A DNA stretch of 64,000 bases from Pholis gunnellus (Eukaryota; Chordata; Actinopteri; Perciformes; Pholidae): contig OU342820.1 in NCBI GenBank assembly GCA_910591455.2, positions 2,146,441-2,210,440 of the forward strand. Direction: 5' to 3'. A program made the translations under genes and the position numbers. The notes under the pieces were generated by a model. The model worked only from the letters and a program-made list of their open reading frames with translations, had not been told where the DNA came from and made no database searches. Positions within the stretch are counted from its first letter, which is position 1, and the number at the start of each line of letters is the position of its first letter. Shown here in pieces: positions 27,060-39,763 of the stretch.

Positions 27060-27865
27060 CAGAGCTGGGTACTAACTAACCATTTCTTTAAATGAGCTTT
27101 AAATGAACTGTATGTCTGTAGTTCTCTAATGGTCGCTGGGATGGAGTTCCATTCTAGTGCAGCTTTTACAGAAAATGCAGACAGACTGAAAGCATGGGAT
27201 AATGCAATCCCGTGTTGCTGCACCTTGTTCTTGTGATAACAACTGTTTGAGGAGAGGTCAAGGCATGTATAATCTTATACATGAGACAGACATTCACATA
27301 TTTAATTATGTTTTCCAAACTGAACAAGTTATATATTTTTAATATTGGGTGATGATGAGAAAGAACAGATTCTTTATCAAGGATTTTGAGTGTTCGTTTA
27401 TACAAAGACTGTAGTGGAGTCAGAGTAGTGGTGCTAGCCTGGGACCAGGCTGTTAAACAGTAAGTGATATGGGAAACAACCATAGCAAGCATGTATGTCT
27501 TAGCTGCTTCTGTTGACATGTAATCTAAAATGTAAAAGTTTAATTTGACCCGGTTACAGACTTGAAGGATAATTTGGAATCAAAAAGTACTCTGAGAAAC
27601 TTGTATTCAGGTACGACCTGTAGTCAAAGACATCCGGCTCTACACTACCAGAGTTTGTTTGGGTAAAACAAAGACATTTAGTTGTAAACAGCATTGCTTT
27701 AACCATTGTTACATGGACCATGGAGTTAGTGAGTTCATTTGCAACTTCTATCATTTTGCTACAGTGTCATCTGCATACATGTGGATGTTGTCAAATGCCT
27801 TGTTGAGATCAAGAAATAAAGCTTCAACAACACCCCCCTTTGTCCAAAGGAAATGTGATGAGTTC
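27060..27865 (-). mobile_element. LINE RT remnant with internal deletion
   Basis: On the minus strand near 27750-27850 the frame reads ALFLDLNKAFDNIHMYADDT, joining the first RT catalytic box (DLNKAFD) straight to the YADD box; about 100 residues that normally lie between are missing. The C-terminal part follows at 27166-27519 with SHITYCLTAWSQ, LYKRTLKILDK and YNLFSLENIIKYVNVCLMYK, as in fish LINE ORF2 thumb regions. Frameshifts occur between blocks. A related fragment lies at 44830-45050 (+). Confidence 0.75.
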
Positions 27866-28147
27866 ATAACTGTGTTTATCTACACATGAGATGATTTATC
27901 AGGACTGTTCACTCTCACAAGGACAACAGCCAACAGATGGGTCTATATCACATCTGTGTTTTCACAAGCACTCGCTCTCTCTCAGCTCGCTGTAACAGTG
28001 TAATGACTTTCACTTACTACAAAGTGCAAACATTGATCCTGACAACAGAGCAACAGCTGTGCTTGTTAAGCAAATGAACAAGTTTTACACACCAGAAAAG
28101 AGAAGTGGCTGTAACAGTGACAGACACCAGTCCTCCAAAGTTACAAA

Positions 28148-28148
<1 letters not shown>

Positions 28149-28227
<79 letters not shown>
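28149..28227. repeat. (AC)n microsatellite, 79 bp
   Basis: Pure AC run; overlapping Cys-Val and His-Thr frames are artefacts. Confidence 0.97.
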
Positions 28228-28229
<2 letters not shown>

Positions 28230-28639
28230 TACACAAGTGAAGAATTACAAATATTCTTCTTCTGACACACAAACACACTCATTACGTCTTTATTATAGCC
28301 TGCAGTTATTGGAGAAAGCTTGACTGGATTGATAAAGTGTTACACTGTTGCAGCTGGGAACTTCATTCTAAATGTCCTTTCATTTATAACCTGGAATAGG
28401 AAAAACTTAAACACACCTGCCATTACCACCATTAACCACGGGTTACAAATCACCAGGACTGAAATATGATTTATTTAATGCTGCTTAAGTATGAGAATTG
28501 TAGACCATATAATGGGAAAATAAATGTGTTGATGTCTCTTTAGAATGTAACTGAATGTTTCCATCCTCTGCTGGGTATCAGGGGCAGCAGTCCAGTGCAG
28601 TGCCATTTAACCTTTGCAGAAGGAAAGGGCTAAACGAGA

Positions 28640-28790
28640 TGACGGAACTAAAAGAGCTCCAGTCCGAGCTCACACGATGGAAAACAATGTGGAAAACATA
28701 GAAATAGGACATTTCTGTTTGTTTCATGTCTTAATTTGAGGAAGGTTACCGTCTCCTCATCGCTCCATGTGGGTCGGATGCGTTTGTCTG
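28640..28790 (-). pseudogene. Possible Myb/SANT-like remnant
   Basis: Minus-strand RPTWSDEETVTFLKLRHE resembles the first helix of the Myb/trihelix-like DNA-binding domain found in Harbinger-associated proteins. Only this helix is visible and no terminal repeats were found, so the call is weak. Confidence 0.3.
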
Positions 28791-29931
28791 CAGCTATTAT
28801 CTGTCGAGTGGAGCCGAAGCTGCCGTGGATGATTAAGTTGCATGCTTGTCATGTATGTCATCATTTATTCATTTCTGTTGCATTTTGTTTTTATCAATAC
28901 ACCACCTTTTCTACCTCAGCCAATTTTTGTATTACTTTCTAATATTTGTACGAATGGAATTGAGGCTGAAAGTTATATGTACACCACGAAAAGCAGTCAG
29001 TCCGTGTATGGACCCACGCTCAGTTTCAGCACTGAGGACAGCGCCACACCAACAGGCTGTGGCCTCGTGGAGCTGGGCCCGCAGGAAACGGAACTTATTA
29101 TAAAATAAATTCTTATGCCAAGTCAAGAAGACAGTTTTATTTGGTGTTTTTGCTGTTTTGCCTGATATGGAAAAAAAATGGAAGCGAATATCACAAATGT
29201 ATATATGGATCAGTGAGCAAACAACAAGCACACTTCAGATCAGATTCGACTCTGTACATTCTTAGTTGGCAACACCCCTAAATATAACATTTTGAAATAA
29301 TTTATTCCAGATCTAGTAAATTAAACACAGAACTCTCTTTGCTCAGGCAGAGACAACATAAGGGTTTTTAGACACTTTACTGAACCAAGGTACAACAATT
29401 CATGTTTTTAACTTACACACTAATACGTTTGGTCAAATCAAAGATTTTCACTGACTGAAATGACAATACAGCTCATGAAGTTGTCCTCGCAATGCAATTC
29501 AAACCAATGCAACACATGAATACTAATTGTTCTCTATCAGTTTCTGTTTTTGCACAGTTTGCTACTGTCCCTCTGCCTGCTGTTCTTCTCTATGTTGTGC
29601 TCCCCACTTAGCATCTACTTTTTGACCTGAGCAAGCTGGTAAACGCTGTCAGTGACTGCGGGGCGACTGGGGCGAAGTCGCTCCTCTGCTGTGATTCCAC
29701 AAATATATCATGGTTCTTGAAATGCAAATATCTGATCGGACCGTAAGAATAGTTTCCATCGTGGGTATCAGTACACAACAATCACAAATCGGAGCTTGTT
29801 CAGACTGCTAGTGGGAGCCTGGCTGACTTATGACTGAGAAGGAATTCTGTCTCAATGAATGAATGAAGGAACAAGCGAATGAATTTCTGGCCTCCGGTCT
29901 TGACTGAGGACTAGACCAGCCGGCCCAGTGG

Positions 29932-29970
<39 letters not shown>

Positions 29971-30177
29971 TGTGCTCATCCTGTCTGGTGTTGCTATGGT
30001 CCCACCCTGGCTCACATCACAAACCATCTGTGACCAGGACACACACACCCACACACCCACACACACACACTCACTCACACACACCTGGCCAGAACTCGCC
30101 TGTCCACATCCCGCCAGCCTCTCCGTCCTCACACACTTCCTGTCTCTCTGTATGCCTGGGCGGTCAGTTGGGAGGCT

Positions 30178-30230
<53 letters not shown>

Positions 30231-31646
30231 TGTGTGTCATTTCCTTCTCTGCGCTGTGATTTGAAAGCCACTAGCCACAGAGAGGCTGAGACAGGTGTAT
30301 TACTTCACAAAGAGAGGGACAGTACATAAGACGGGTGGAGGGCATCATTTTCTATGAATTTTATGAATTTCTCACATTATGCTTGAAACAAACTCTACAT
30401 CAGACTTGTTTGCTGATACCACAAGCTCTTTTTTTTAAAGCATACAGACACCTTTGTTGCTGCTGGGGACTGATGTTATTGGGGAGGGGGCAAGAGAAAT
30501 AAAGTCATTATTGAAGGTTTTAAGTGATCCCCAGGGCCATGAATATGACATATTAAAAGTATAGCGTTACATGCTTAGTGGATTGAGGTCAATTCAGGAG
30601 GTGAAATTTGGGGCCTTCATGTCCCAGCGTCACACAACAAAGTGCATATCTTTGCTTCTGAACATGCTATTTTCAGTTCATATCATTTGGATATGTGCAC
30701 TTTGGAAGGACCCTTACCTAGAATTACTTAAGTCCATCGAAACCATTGACTGCACCTAATAGTTTGTCCATGAAAACCATGGTGCATGTCAGCACACACA
30801 CTGAAACCTTGAGGCCCTCAGACTTCTGCACATATGGAACAGTGTTAATATGTCCAACATCTGCTCGGTCCTTTGCTGTCACCTTGATTTGTGGAGCGAC
30901 TGAAGCTTGTTTGATTTTAAGGTTGATGCAGGCAATAACCTCTATGGAGCAACTCTTTGATACATCTGTACCTCTGAATATGAACAGCCAAACCCAAGGT
31001 GATCCAGACTGTCATGTAGCACTGTTCATGCAGCGGCGATGCATTTGTACATCAACCACAAGCTGAAGTGGTGGAAGTGGAGCTCTCGGTCGGTTAGCTT
31101 GACCGAGGGAACAAACTTTTAGTTCCTTTTCTTTCCCAACAAATAGTTTGCGCAGGAGGATCTGCAGATACTGTGGAACAAGTTCAACATCACTCATACT
31201 TTGAATATAACATTTTAGCATGAATGTTAATGCTGACACCTGCTTCCCCCATTTGTATCAGCACGTCACCACGGCACTGCAAAGGCTGGTCGCAGTCTTT
31301 TAAAACGAATACAGACGATGTCTCTAATCATCACAAGTGCTTTTATTGTGTATTATGAATATTATTTTTGAAATGTAAGGGTTGTCAGTGATATATTGGA
31401 ACAATTTATACCTAGTTTAAAGTCTTGTTTATTGAAATGAAAATACACCCACAGGAGCAATATGGCACAAACATTAGGTGGAAGTAGGTGGAAGATTTGG
31501 CCTAACATTGGGTTTTGGTTAAAGTAGAACCCCAAATACAGGTAGACCACATGAGAGCATCATCTGGAAAGCCTTTAATCTGAATGACCAAAACCTCAAG
31601 ACATATGCTGGAAAGGTGTACATACACCCTCCAATGAACACCATTT
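28791..31646. other. No recognisable gene
   Basis: Contains TG/CA tracts at 29933-29976, 30040-30085 and 30180-30238 in opposite orientations. Short frames near 28842 and 30746 match no family I know. Confidence 0.55.
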
Positions 31647-31680
31647 GTCCCAGACTGCATCTATCTATGCAGTCTGGGAC
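31647..31680. repeat. Perfect 14-bp inverted repeat, 6-nt loop
   Basis: Arms GTCCCAGACTGCAT and ATGCAGTCTGGGAC around ctatct. No run of T follows on either side, so a terminator or small-RNA role is not supported by sequence alone. Confidence 0.9.
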
Positions 31681-32465
31681 CGTATCTCTGAAATGTCAAA
31701 ACTTTTCTTTTGACCTGGAAAAAAGTATGTTCCACTAAGGTATACTTTTAACTGTAAGAGTCCCACATAGACCCAGTTTAGTATTTTTCTAGGGGGACAG
31801 TGGATCTTTAGTAGCAGGTCAATAGTAGATGCAACATAGAAGTGGTTGCGATTGGGTGGCAAGTGCTTCTGTTGTGTAAACTGCTCAGAAAGCTCCTTAT
31901 TGTCCACACACCTACAGTAGGTAAGCCATCCTCTGAATGTCCTCGTTCTCTGGCCTGTAGTAGTTTGTAGTTTCATGAGGCTGTGATTATCATAGAGGTC
32001 ACTACAGGTCATTTTATACAACGTCGCACAAAATGGTCTCACTACACTGAAATGGTTACTATGGAGACTGACATCATCACACATGAACACAGTTAAGCTC
32101 ATTGAAGAGTCTCAGCCCTCCAGTCGTACCCAATGTATGCAATTCAACATTGTTTAGGGACCCCAGTAAGCAGAAATATTCAAATACACTATTTTATAAT
32201 GGGCGAAAATAACACATTTATACTACATGCAAAAAAACTGCATGGATTTTGCCCAAAAGGGCATGTGATTATCATAAAGAGGTCTTTCACCTTTCCTGAG
32301 GTGAGAGGTCAAGGCACACCCAAGTGAAAAACTGGCATAGCAATTTTTCCCTTGCCAAAATGTAACCTAACAAATGTAACCTAACTTTGAAGCGTTATTG
32401 AGCCCCCGACATGGCATGGGGGGTAGATTCATTATATCATCTAGTTTCATATACCTGTGCAATAT
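31681..32465. other. No recognisable gene
   Basis: No family recognised. Sequence style around 31350-31800 suggests an old transposon, but its ends are not found. Confidence 0.45.
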
Positions 32466-32492
32466 ATTACATTACATTACAGTCATTTAGCA
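32466..32492 (-). mobile_element. 3' tail of the LINE split by the hAT insertion
   Basis: (ATTAC)n then agtcATTTAGCA, the continuation of the fish LINE tail found at 41134-41900. ATTTAGCA (32485-32492) is the left target-site duplication of the hAT element. Confidence 0.8.
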
Positions 32493-33099
32493 CAGTGTTT
32501 TTCAACCTTTTCTGAGCTGCGGCACACATTTTACATTAAAAAGATCCCGCGGCACACCAACAACCAAAAACGTTACAAAATGACACCTTTTAGCATAACA
32601 CAGCATATATGCCATGGTGTCTATCTCAATCACAGAGAGAGACAAAACTAAAAATTGGGACTACGTTGAGGGCCAAATAGTCACCATTTAATAAACATCG
32701 GGATAGAAGGGATATTGGAGAAAGTGCAAAGAGAATACATGTTTAGGTAGCTACATTATTTTATGCATACGTACCAGAGCCAGATGTTTGGCATCTTCTC
32801 TTGGCTGCCAGTTCATTAATATCTGGGGTTAGGTTCTGTGGAAACCCTCAAGATGGAGTGAAGTTGTGCATCAGTGACTCCTGTGTGGGTTTTTGTTCAT
32901 CTTCATCACAGAGAAAAGCTGCTCACACAGGTATGTGCTTCCAAACATGCAGAGCGTTTGAGCAGCATGTACAGTAGGCGGAGTTAAGGCATCGTTTCGG
33001 GGATGAAGCTTGGAAACTGCAGCGCCCACAGAGTCACACTTTGCCTTGAGTGTCATTACACTGGAGGTCTATCAGCTCCATGTGGATGTGCACAGGTGC

Positions 33100-33596
33100 T
33101 GTAATGGTAAAAAATATATATCAGTATCATGAAATGGTTTGGAAACATTTTACGGATTAGAAGAACAGAGGTAGAGACATTTAGGCTTGTCCAAACATGG
33201 GTTTACGACCAGACCACATCCTGAGTGTTACTGTCTTACTTTTGAGGGTCGTAAAGAGAGACACAGGAAGGTGAGCAAAAGGTCACACTGCGGGTTTCTT
33301 CCTCTCCTGGGGATGTTAAGGATCACGTAAATGTATCTGACAATGAGATCAAGGGAAAATGGAAGACTGATCTAAAGGCGGAGACTGTTCCTGCTGTAGT
33401 ATATAGTATGTGAAGGTTTGAACTGATGTTGAAGAATGCTTCCAGCAGACTCTGTGTGAAGAGCTGTGTTGGAGATTCTCCCTCTTGCAAGAGAATAAAT
33501 GGAACAGGACAACTTTGAATGATTTGGAGACTTGGATTATTTTGATTTGCGAATATCACTCTCTTCTCCCGATTAACATAGAAATATTCTACGACA
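33100..33596 (+). repeat. 5' LTR of the LTR element
   Basis: 497 bp, starting TGTAATGG and ending ACGACA. TATATA is at 33400 and AATAAA at 33494, the order expected for U3-R-U5 on the plus strand. It differs from the 3' LTR by 6 substitutions and 2 single-base gaps by my count. Flanked on the left by GTGC (33096-33099). Confidence 0.95.
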
Positions 33597-33599
33597 ATT

Positions 33600-33617
33600 T
33601 GGCGTCACGAACAGGAT
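33600..33617 (+). promoter_or_regulatory. Probable primer binding site
   Basis: TGGCGTCACGAACAGGAT begins three bases after the 5' LTR. A TGG start is what pairs with the CCA end of a tRNA; I could not assign the tRNA. Confidence 0.7.
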
Positions 33618-33940
33618 CGTTTGAAGTTCCGTCAGGACTCCGAGGAACGCCAGGGTAGCGGCCGCTACAGAATCCACAAAAAAAAAAAAAGAGAGAGAAG
33701 AAGTGATTCTGCCCTATACCTCGTTACAAGGAGAGAGGGGTCCAGGCGTTCGGAGGAGGTTCTGATTGGCTTCACTACGATTCCAGACAAAGAGATAATT
33801 TTTTCACATCGGGTAAGAAGTTGAATTTCCAAATTTAATCATTGATTTTATAGAAAACGGTGTGAGTCTATCAGACTTAACTCCTAATTTACAGAATATT
33901 GTAAAACAAACTGCAAATCTAAATAAGAGTTTTTTATACA

Positions 33941-34539
33941 CCAGGGCCCTATTCCTCGTACGTGGTTCAACTAAGTCGATCAAATGTCCTATTATCCAGC
34001 TTAAATTAACTCGATGATTGACATCAGGCTATCTCGGTTCCTCAAAGGCTGATCTGCGCTCAAACAGTCTCGTTAATTCGAGCCAGATGTCAGACAACAG
34101 GATCGTTGCGCGTGTCCGTCCTACTTCAAAAGGGGGAAGCGTCGATCACCGAAACCATGATTTTCTAACAGTACAACGGCAAATAAACGCAAAGAAAGAG
34201 CCTCTTTTTACTCCGCTGACGAGCAGGAGATGATCATGAACACATACGAAGAATTCAAGACCATAATCATGACGAAATCTAACGCTGCGAGGGCTAGACG
34301 AGAAGCATGGTGAAATATATAGGTTAATAATTTTAAGTGCCTCATCACCCCAATCAATCAGATGATATTTCTTTAAGTAGGCTTAATGAAATGTATCATC
34401 CAATGAGATCTTATAGCGAAAATAATGATATCAACTCTTTCAGAATAAGTAGATAAAAACAAGCCCAAAGAGGATCTAACTGATACGAATTAATAGATAC
34501 TTATGAGGATATATGTACTGTATGCGCTTATGTATCATG

Positions 34540-34570
<31 letters not shown>

Positions 34571-35465
34571 GTGTGTATATACATGTATGTGTAGATTACC
34601 ATATAGAATAGGAGTTTGAATATATGTGTGAATCTGTGTATGGGCGGATCAGTGTGTGTGTATTATTCATAATAAGCGGTGAAAATAAATTGTGTGTAAT
34701 TCTCTCTATTCTTATCATGAGTCCACCTTAATCATGTTCTACAACAATGATATCTATGGTGTACTAATAATACTGTCATATCATTATGAGTGCTTTCAAC
34801 CATCATGTAGTTCAACCAGCCATCAAGAGGACACGGGAGCAAGTAAACACTAAGCACACAAACATTATTCAGAATGGTGAGTCAATACAACATGTGCCAT
34901 GGTGATGTAATGAACACATCCATTAGTTTCTTAAGCGCCAAATAAACTTTATGAACAACACGGCATGCAGCGACTTTCCTGATGTTCTCCGCGTCACCGA
35001 CACTGTACAAACATGAACCACTCGCTACACAGCGCGAGGCTGTGATACAGTCTGTGAGACAGTAGATGGCGTGTGGTGTTCAATGTACGGCTCGAGAAGG
35101 TCTTTAAATAAATGATTCCTTGTCGGCAGAATCGATAGCGCTCGTACAGGAAGTCATCATGATGTGATAACGGATCTTGGCGATCTCGAAGAACTCTCTC
35201 CCTATAAAACGCTAATCTGACTAATATCGCTTCCTCATCGATGGATCTCTGAGGAAGGGAGCTGACACTTGTTTCCGGGGGAGTGGCAGCTTATCCAGCG
35301 GATCTAGCTCAAGCCTGTTCTGGAGCAGGTTCAGGCTTATGGATGTGTTGCTATGGTGATTTTTCCAAACTTGCTTCGAGGAACCGAAAAGCCTCACTTA
35401 TGTAATCTCATCCTGAAAATTATCCGGCTAACTCAGTTAGCCACGTACGAGGAATAGGGCCCTGG
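33941..35465. mobile_element. PIF/Harbinger-like element nested in the LTR element
   Basis: Perfect inverted ends of about 25 bp, beginning ccagggccctattcctcg and ending with its complement at 35441-35465. On the plus strand at about 34200-34312, after a 1-nt frameshift, SADEQEMIMNTYEEFKTIIM and SNAARARREAW match the Myb-like protein encoded by Harbinger elements. No DDE transposase is seen. A 3-bp target duplication is not clear, so the superfamily rests on the Myb-like remnant and the GGGCC-type ends. Confidence 0.7.
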
Positions 35466-35584
35466 TCATCTTGTATGATAAGTTGTCTTTTTCTATTTTT
35501 ATGGGGTTTTATTTTGAATTAAGGTTATTTTGCATTAGAGATAACATATTTCTGTTCATGGCATGATTATGAGTCTTTACTAAG

Positions 35585-35724
35585 GAAGATAGGGTTGCGA
35601 GCTACGAAATACTCTGTTTTCGTAGGTATCAATAAATCCTTGACCGAAGAACAGGAAGATAGGATTGAGAGCTGCGACACCCTCTGTGTTCGTATTTATC
35701 AAGAAATCCTTGACCGACTTACCA
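35585..35724. repeat. 70-bp direct tandem duplication
   Basis: Two diverged copies, each starting gaagatagg and ending ccttgaccga. 70 is not a multiple of 3, so any reading frame through it would be broken. Confidence 0.85.
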
Positions 35725-36689
35725 CGCATAAAAGATGGGTGGAAGACAGAGTAAAAGTAAAGACGAAGGTCCCTCTGGACCCATGGTGGATGCTATGACA
35801 CAGAAATAAGGAGATAATTCTAGAAAATATCTCTCGTTATGGAAAAGAAAAAAAAAAAAAAAAGGTTTGGGTTTCATAAAATAGTCAAAGTCACAGAATT
35901 AGGAAAAATAGAGAAAAATCAGAAATGTCTGGTTCAATGGGAAAAGGAATGTGAATGTGAAAGGACATGATATTGGACCTCGAACACGGACTGGACGAGT
36001 TTGTTGACACTAGATACCTACTGGGCCCAAAGACAAACAGGTAAACAGAACCTTTTTAATAAAATCTGTGTAGTTAGTTTATACGAAAACTTAGTGAAGG
36101 TATCGAGTGGTCAGCATCTCTGAAAGCCTGGGAAAAAGGGAGAGACCGCAGCAAACGAATACTGATAGAGGATTATAATCTGGGGTGGATAAATAAGAAA
36201 TAAAGGGATAATAGTACATTGTATTAACTGTTGTATTTTATGATAAACGTTGTCGCATTTTTGAAAGTTTGTGTTGTACGAAAGCGTAACGTACGGTGTG
36301 AATGAATTGTTTGAAGCTGGGAGCTAAAGGCCTGCTCCAGTGCTTACCTTGAAATAAATAGATAAAAGAGGAGATTATTAAGAAAATATCGGGTACGGCC
36401 CGGACTAGTTTATATTTGGAATAATTGGTGTAAGTTTGAAGACGTCGGATAAGTGTTGTGTGAGGAGAGACAATGGTCTGTGCGTGAAAAAGTGTGAGCT
36501 GTGTGAAAAAGTGGTTAAAAAGGAAACACTGTTTGGAATGTGAGGAATGTGGTACCACAGTGATGAATGACTGTAGCGAATAGGCAAACATCTTTCCTCA
36601 ATGTATCTTGTTTCGGTATTACACTTTTAAACATCTGGTGAGATACTGAAATTTTGAAAATTGACTGAAAAAATTGGTTTGTTTGTTTT

Positions 36690-36790
36690 GGGTTTTCTTT
36701 GTTTTGGGTTTAGTTTATTTTGGGTTTTGTTTATTTTGGGTTTAGTTTATTTTGGGTTTAGTTTATTTTGGGTTTTGTTTTTTGATTTTG
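36690..36790. repeat. T-rich 16-bp-period repeat
   Basis: Repeats of ttttgggtttagttta with GGG every 10-17 bases on the plus strand. Confidence 0.85.
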
Positions 36791-38160
36791 TTTGTTTGTT
36801 TTTTGAGTCAAATTGGGATTTAAAAGTGCACTGAATCGGGATATAGAATATTTTTGGTAATATTCATAATAATGTTTTGATAATCAGACAAACAATTGGA
36901 AGGATGGATCAAATTGGGGTTCCTTGAAAAGGCAGTTTTTGCCTACGAAAAATTGGATCAACTTGGAGTGTGCTTGGAGCAGAGAAAAAGGTGAAGCAGA
37001 TAGAAGTAAATTGATGTCCAAGAGGGAAAGAAAGAAATGTAAACCGTTAAAGCAGACTGGAAAGCATAGGTGGAGAGAGACAAATGCAGTGGTGAGACAC
37101 ACACACACACACACACACACAGAGAGAGAGACACCATGCTCGCAGCAGCAGAAAGGGGGGTCTCAAACACACACACACAAACAGAAATCTAAGAATTGGA
37201 TTGTCACTTTTAAATTCAATCTCTTAACATTGTAGCCAACTACAGATTAGCGAAGATGTATTCTAACATTTACTGCTGAATTTTGGGTAGTTTTTGTTTT
37301 GTTTGTTTTTAGTCGAGGTACATGGTCGAGTGAATCCAGATCTGGGGATTCCACTTCGCTGCCGTATGCTCCTCACCCACAACATGAACGACACCACTCA
37401 ACATGCCGAGGATGAAGATGAACGAGACTCATTCAAGATCTACAGTGTCAGCCCTGAAAAAAGACTTTCCGCCATCCATGAGCCTGGAAAACATCACACA
37501 AGAGAATTGTGTGACATGGACAGAGAAGTTTCATCAGCACAGATGCAAGGATGCTCAGCTGATAAGGTATCAGGCCATGAGAGGAAGCTGAAAGACGGGG
37601 CGGAGACTTTGAGACTTTGACACACACCAACTGAAGACTTTGGGTGCCATAAAAGTGGCAGCTTGAACATCAAAGAAGAGACTGCTCATCCTCCATGAAC
37701 AAGGAGTGGGTGAAGGGATCGACAATCAGCAATCAGACTGGGGAGGGGCGGCAGGCAAGCGGAGTGGACCCCTAGTGATGGACTGGACCCTAGTGATGCA
37801 CGCAATACAACAAAGAGGGTGAGTTAACTTTAGATTCTTTAGATGACAAACTCGTACATTTAATACACACATTAGAAACTAGACAAACAACACTCACAGC
37901 AGATGTATTCGAATGAAATTTAAGGATTTGGAAAGTTAAAACAAAGTCACGTTAACTATTAAGGTATAGATGTTAGGAATGTCACATGCAGGCTGATTCA
38001 CTTCACTGCACAGCACATATGTTACGTGAACTAGAGGAAGGTTAGAGGAAGTATGACTTAGAGAAGTGGAAAGGTTATGTTATAATGTTATAATGAGTTT
38101 ATTGGACAAAAAGTACTGCTGCTGTCTCTGTTTCTCTGTCTCCCACACAATCTGAGTTGT

Positions 38161-38171
38161 AAAGGGGGAGA
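38161..38171 (+). promoter_or_regulatory. Polypurine-tract-like sequence
   Basis: aaagggggaga followed by TGTTCTGTTACG. It has the look of a retroelement PPT joined to an LTR start, yet lies 1.9 kb inside the element. Confidence 0.35.
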
Positions 38172-39124
38172 TGTTCTGTTACGAGGCCCAGGAATGCTGT
38201 GAAAGAACATGTCTGACTGGCAGCAAGTCAGATTCAATCAGAAGCACAAAGGATCCTGATAAACTACAGTAATAAAGATGGAGAGATGCATAACAGATTT
38301 GTTTCTCATGAACAGGAATTTCTGCAGCTGATGCCTGTAGAATTGTGCCTTAAGTGTGCCTGCAGAAATATTCCTTACGTGTGATATTCAATTATTATAA
38401 AATTATGAATGAATAAGCCTAGACAATTGACATGTGATCGCTTTCATTGTTGTGCTAAATTAGTTTACAGCAGAGATAGCGTGGCAAAAAGGGTATATGT
38501 AATGTCATTTTGGAATTTTGTCTGTAATTTTTGATTTTGTTGTAAAGATAGATCCACATTTTGTATTTAGTAATGTCATGAAAAATCGCAACCTTTGTAA
38601 AAGATACGGCCAAAATCCAAGTCTTCTAACTCAGTGATAGGACTTCAGGAATATAGAAGATAGGACATGGAAGGAGATTGAATCTTATACTTTTACTTTG
38701 ATAACTATACTATGCAGGTTATAATCTTGATGTATGACTAAATTGACACGGGTGAAAAGCAAATTCACCACCGTTGGACGACGATGAAACACCTGGAACT
38801 ATGTGGCCTTAGAGGCACAATGTGTTGTCTACTGTTTTTACCATGTCAATTGTAACACCTATTCTGCTTACACATCATGATGACACCTATGTGTAAAGAA
38901 TGATCCTTTTCCCTACACAGCTTGTACTTATTTTAGAAATGCTACACGAGAACTGTTAGAAATGCTTTTGAATGTATTAGCCTCAAGAATTGTTAATGCA
39001 GATGTTCAAGTGGATTCCTGCAGAGATTGATCGACAATTAGTGAAACAGATATACAGAGCAACCAGTTATGAGTAGATGATGCATTGATGGATACAACTG
39101 TTTAATATTCTCACTGTGAACAGT

Positions 39125-39138
39125 GAGAAAGGGGGGAA
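39125..39138 (+). promoter_or_regulatory. Second polypurine-tract-like sequence
   Basis: gagaaaggggggaa followed by TTGTGAGG. As PPT-like as the tract next to the real 3' LTR (aaaagagtgga, 40051-40061) or more so. Confidence 0.35.
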
Positions 39139-39559
39139 TTGTGAGGAATTTAAGTTTTAAAGCACTCCTAGCATGGTTATTATGTGTTACAATATGTTTA
39201 CTTGTAGAAGGTTTAAACTAAGGGGAGTTACTGAATGTATTGTGCACTGTGAGAGAAACCAGAGAATTTATGACACCGCCATAAAGTAATACAAATCAGT
39301 GAGAGGGGGATGTATGCAGACCATGGAGTCCTCTACAGAGAGTAGGAGGACACAAGTTTTTTTTCTGTATAAGATCTCTGTTTGCATTAATGGTTATTTT
39401 TTCTTTTTGTATTATGGGAGATTGAAGCAGCGCGTAAATACTATGCCAGTAACATCACTCTGTCCGATTCCATCGACGTGACGGACACAGACGACATCAC
39501 CCCACGACTCTAGTCGACATAGACGCAGCATTGTTGAAACACAACCATTGTGGTTATCT

Positions 39560-39763
39560 GACGTACAACACATTTTTTTCATCCAATATGTGCTGGCGCT
39601 ATGCAAAGCATGTTGCAAATGCAGGGAATAACTAAGGATTGACATCGATGCGTCTAATGATTATGCAGAATCGCATGGTGTTAGATCAGATGACAGCAGA
39701 GATGACTTCGATTACATGGAGGGTACTTCATCAGACTCAGACTCTAACTCGGAAACAGAATAA
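39560..39763 (+). pseudogene. Short frame resembling a membrane-protein tail
   Basis: A plus-strand frame reads a hydrophobic FFIQYVLAL, then Cys-rich CKACCKC, a stop codon, then in the same frame a Ser/Asp/Glu-rich acidic tail ending SDSNSETE at a TAA. Position just before the 3' LTR and this order would suit the cytoplasmic end of an envelope-like protein, but no surface subunit, fusion peptide or full gene is visible. Broken and very partial; the reading is tentative. Confidence 0.3.
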
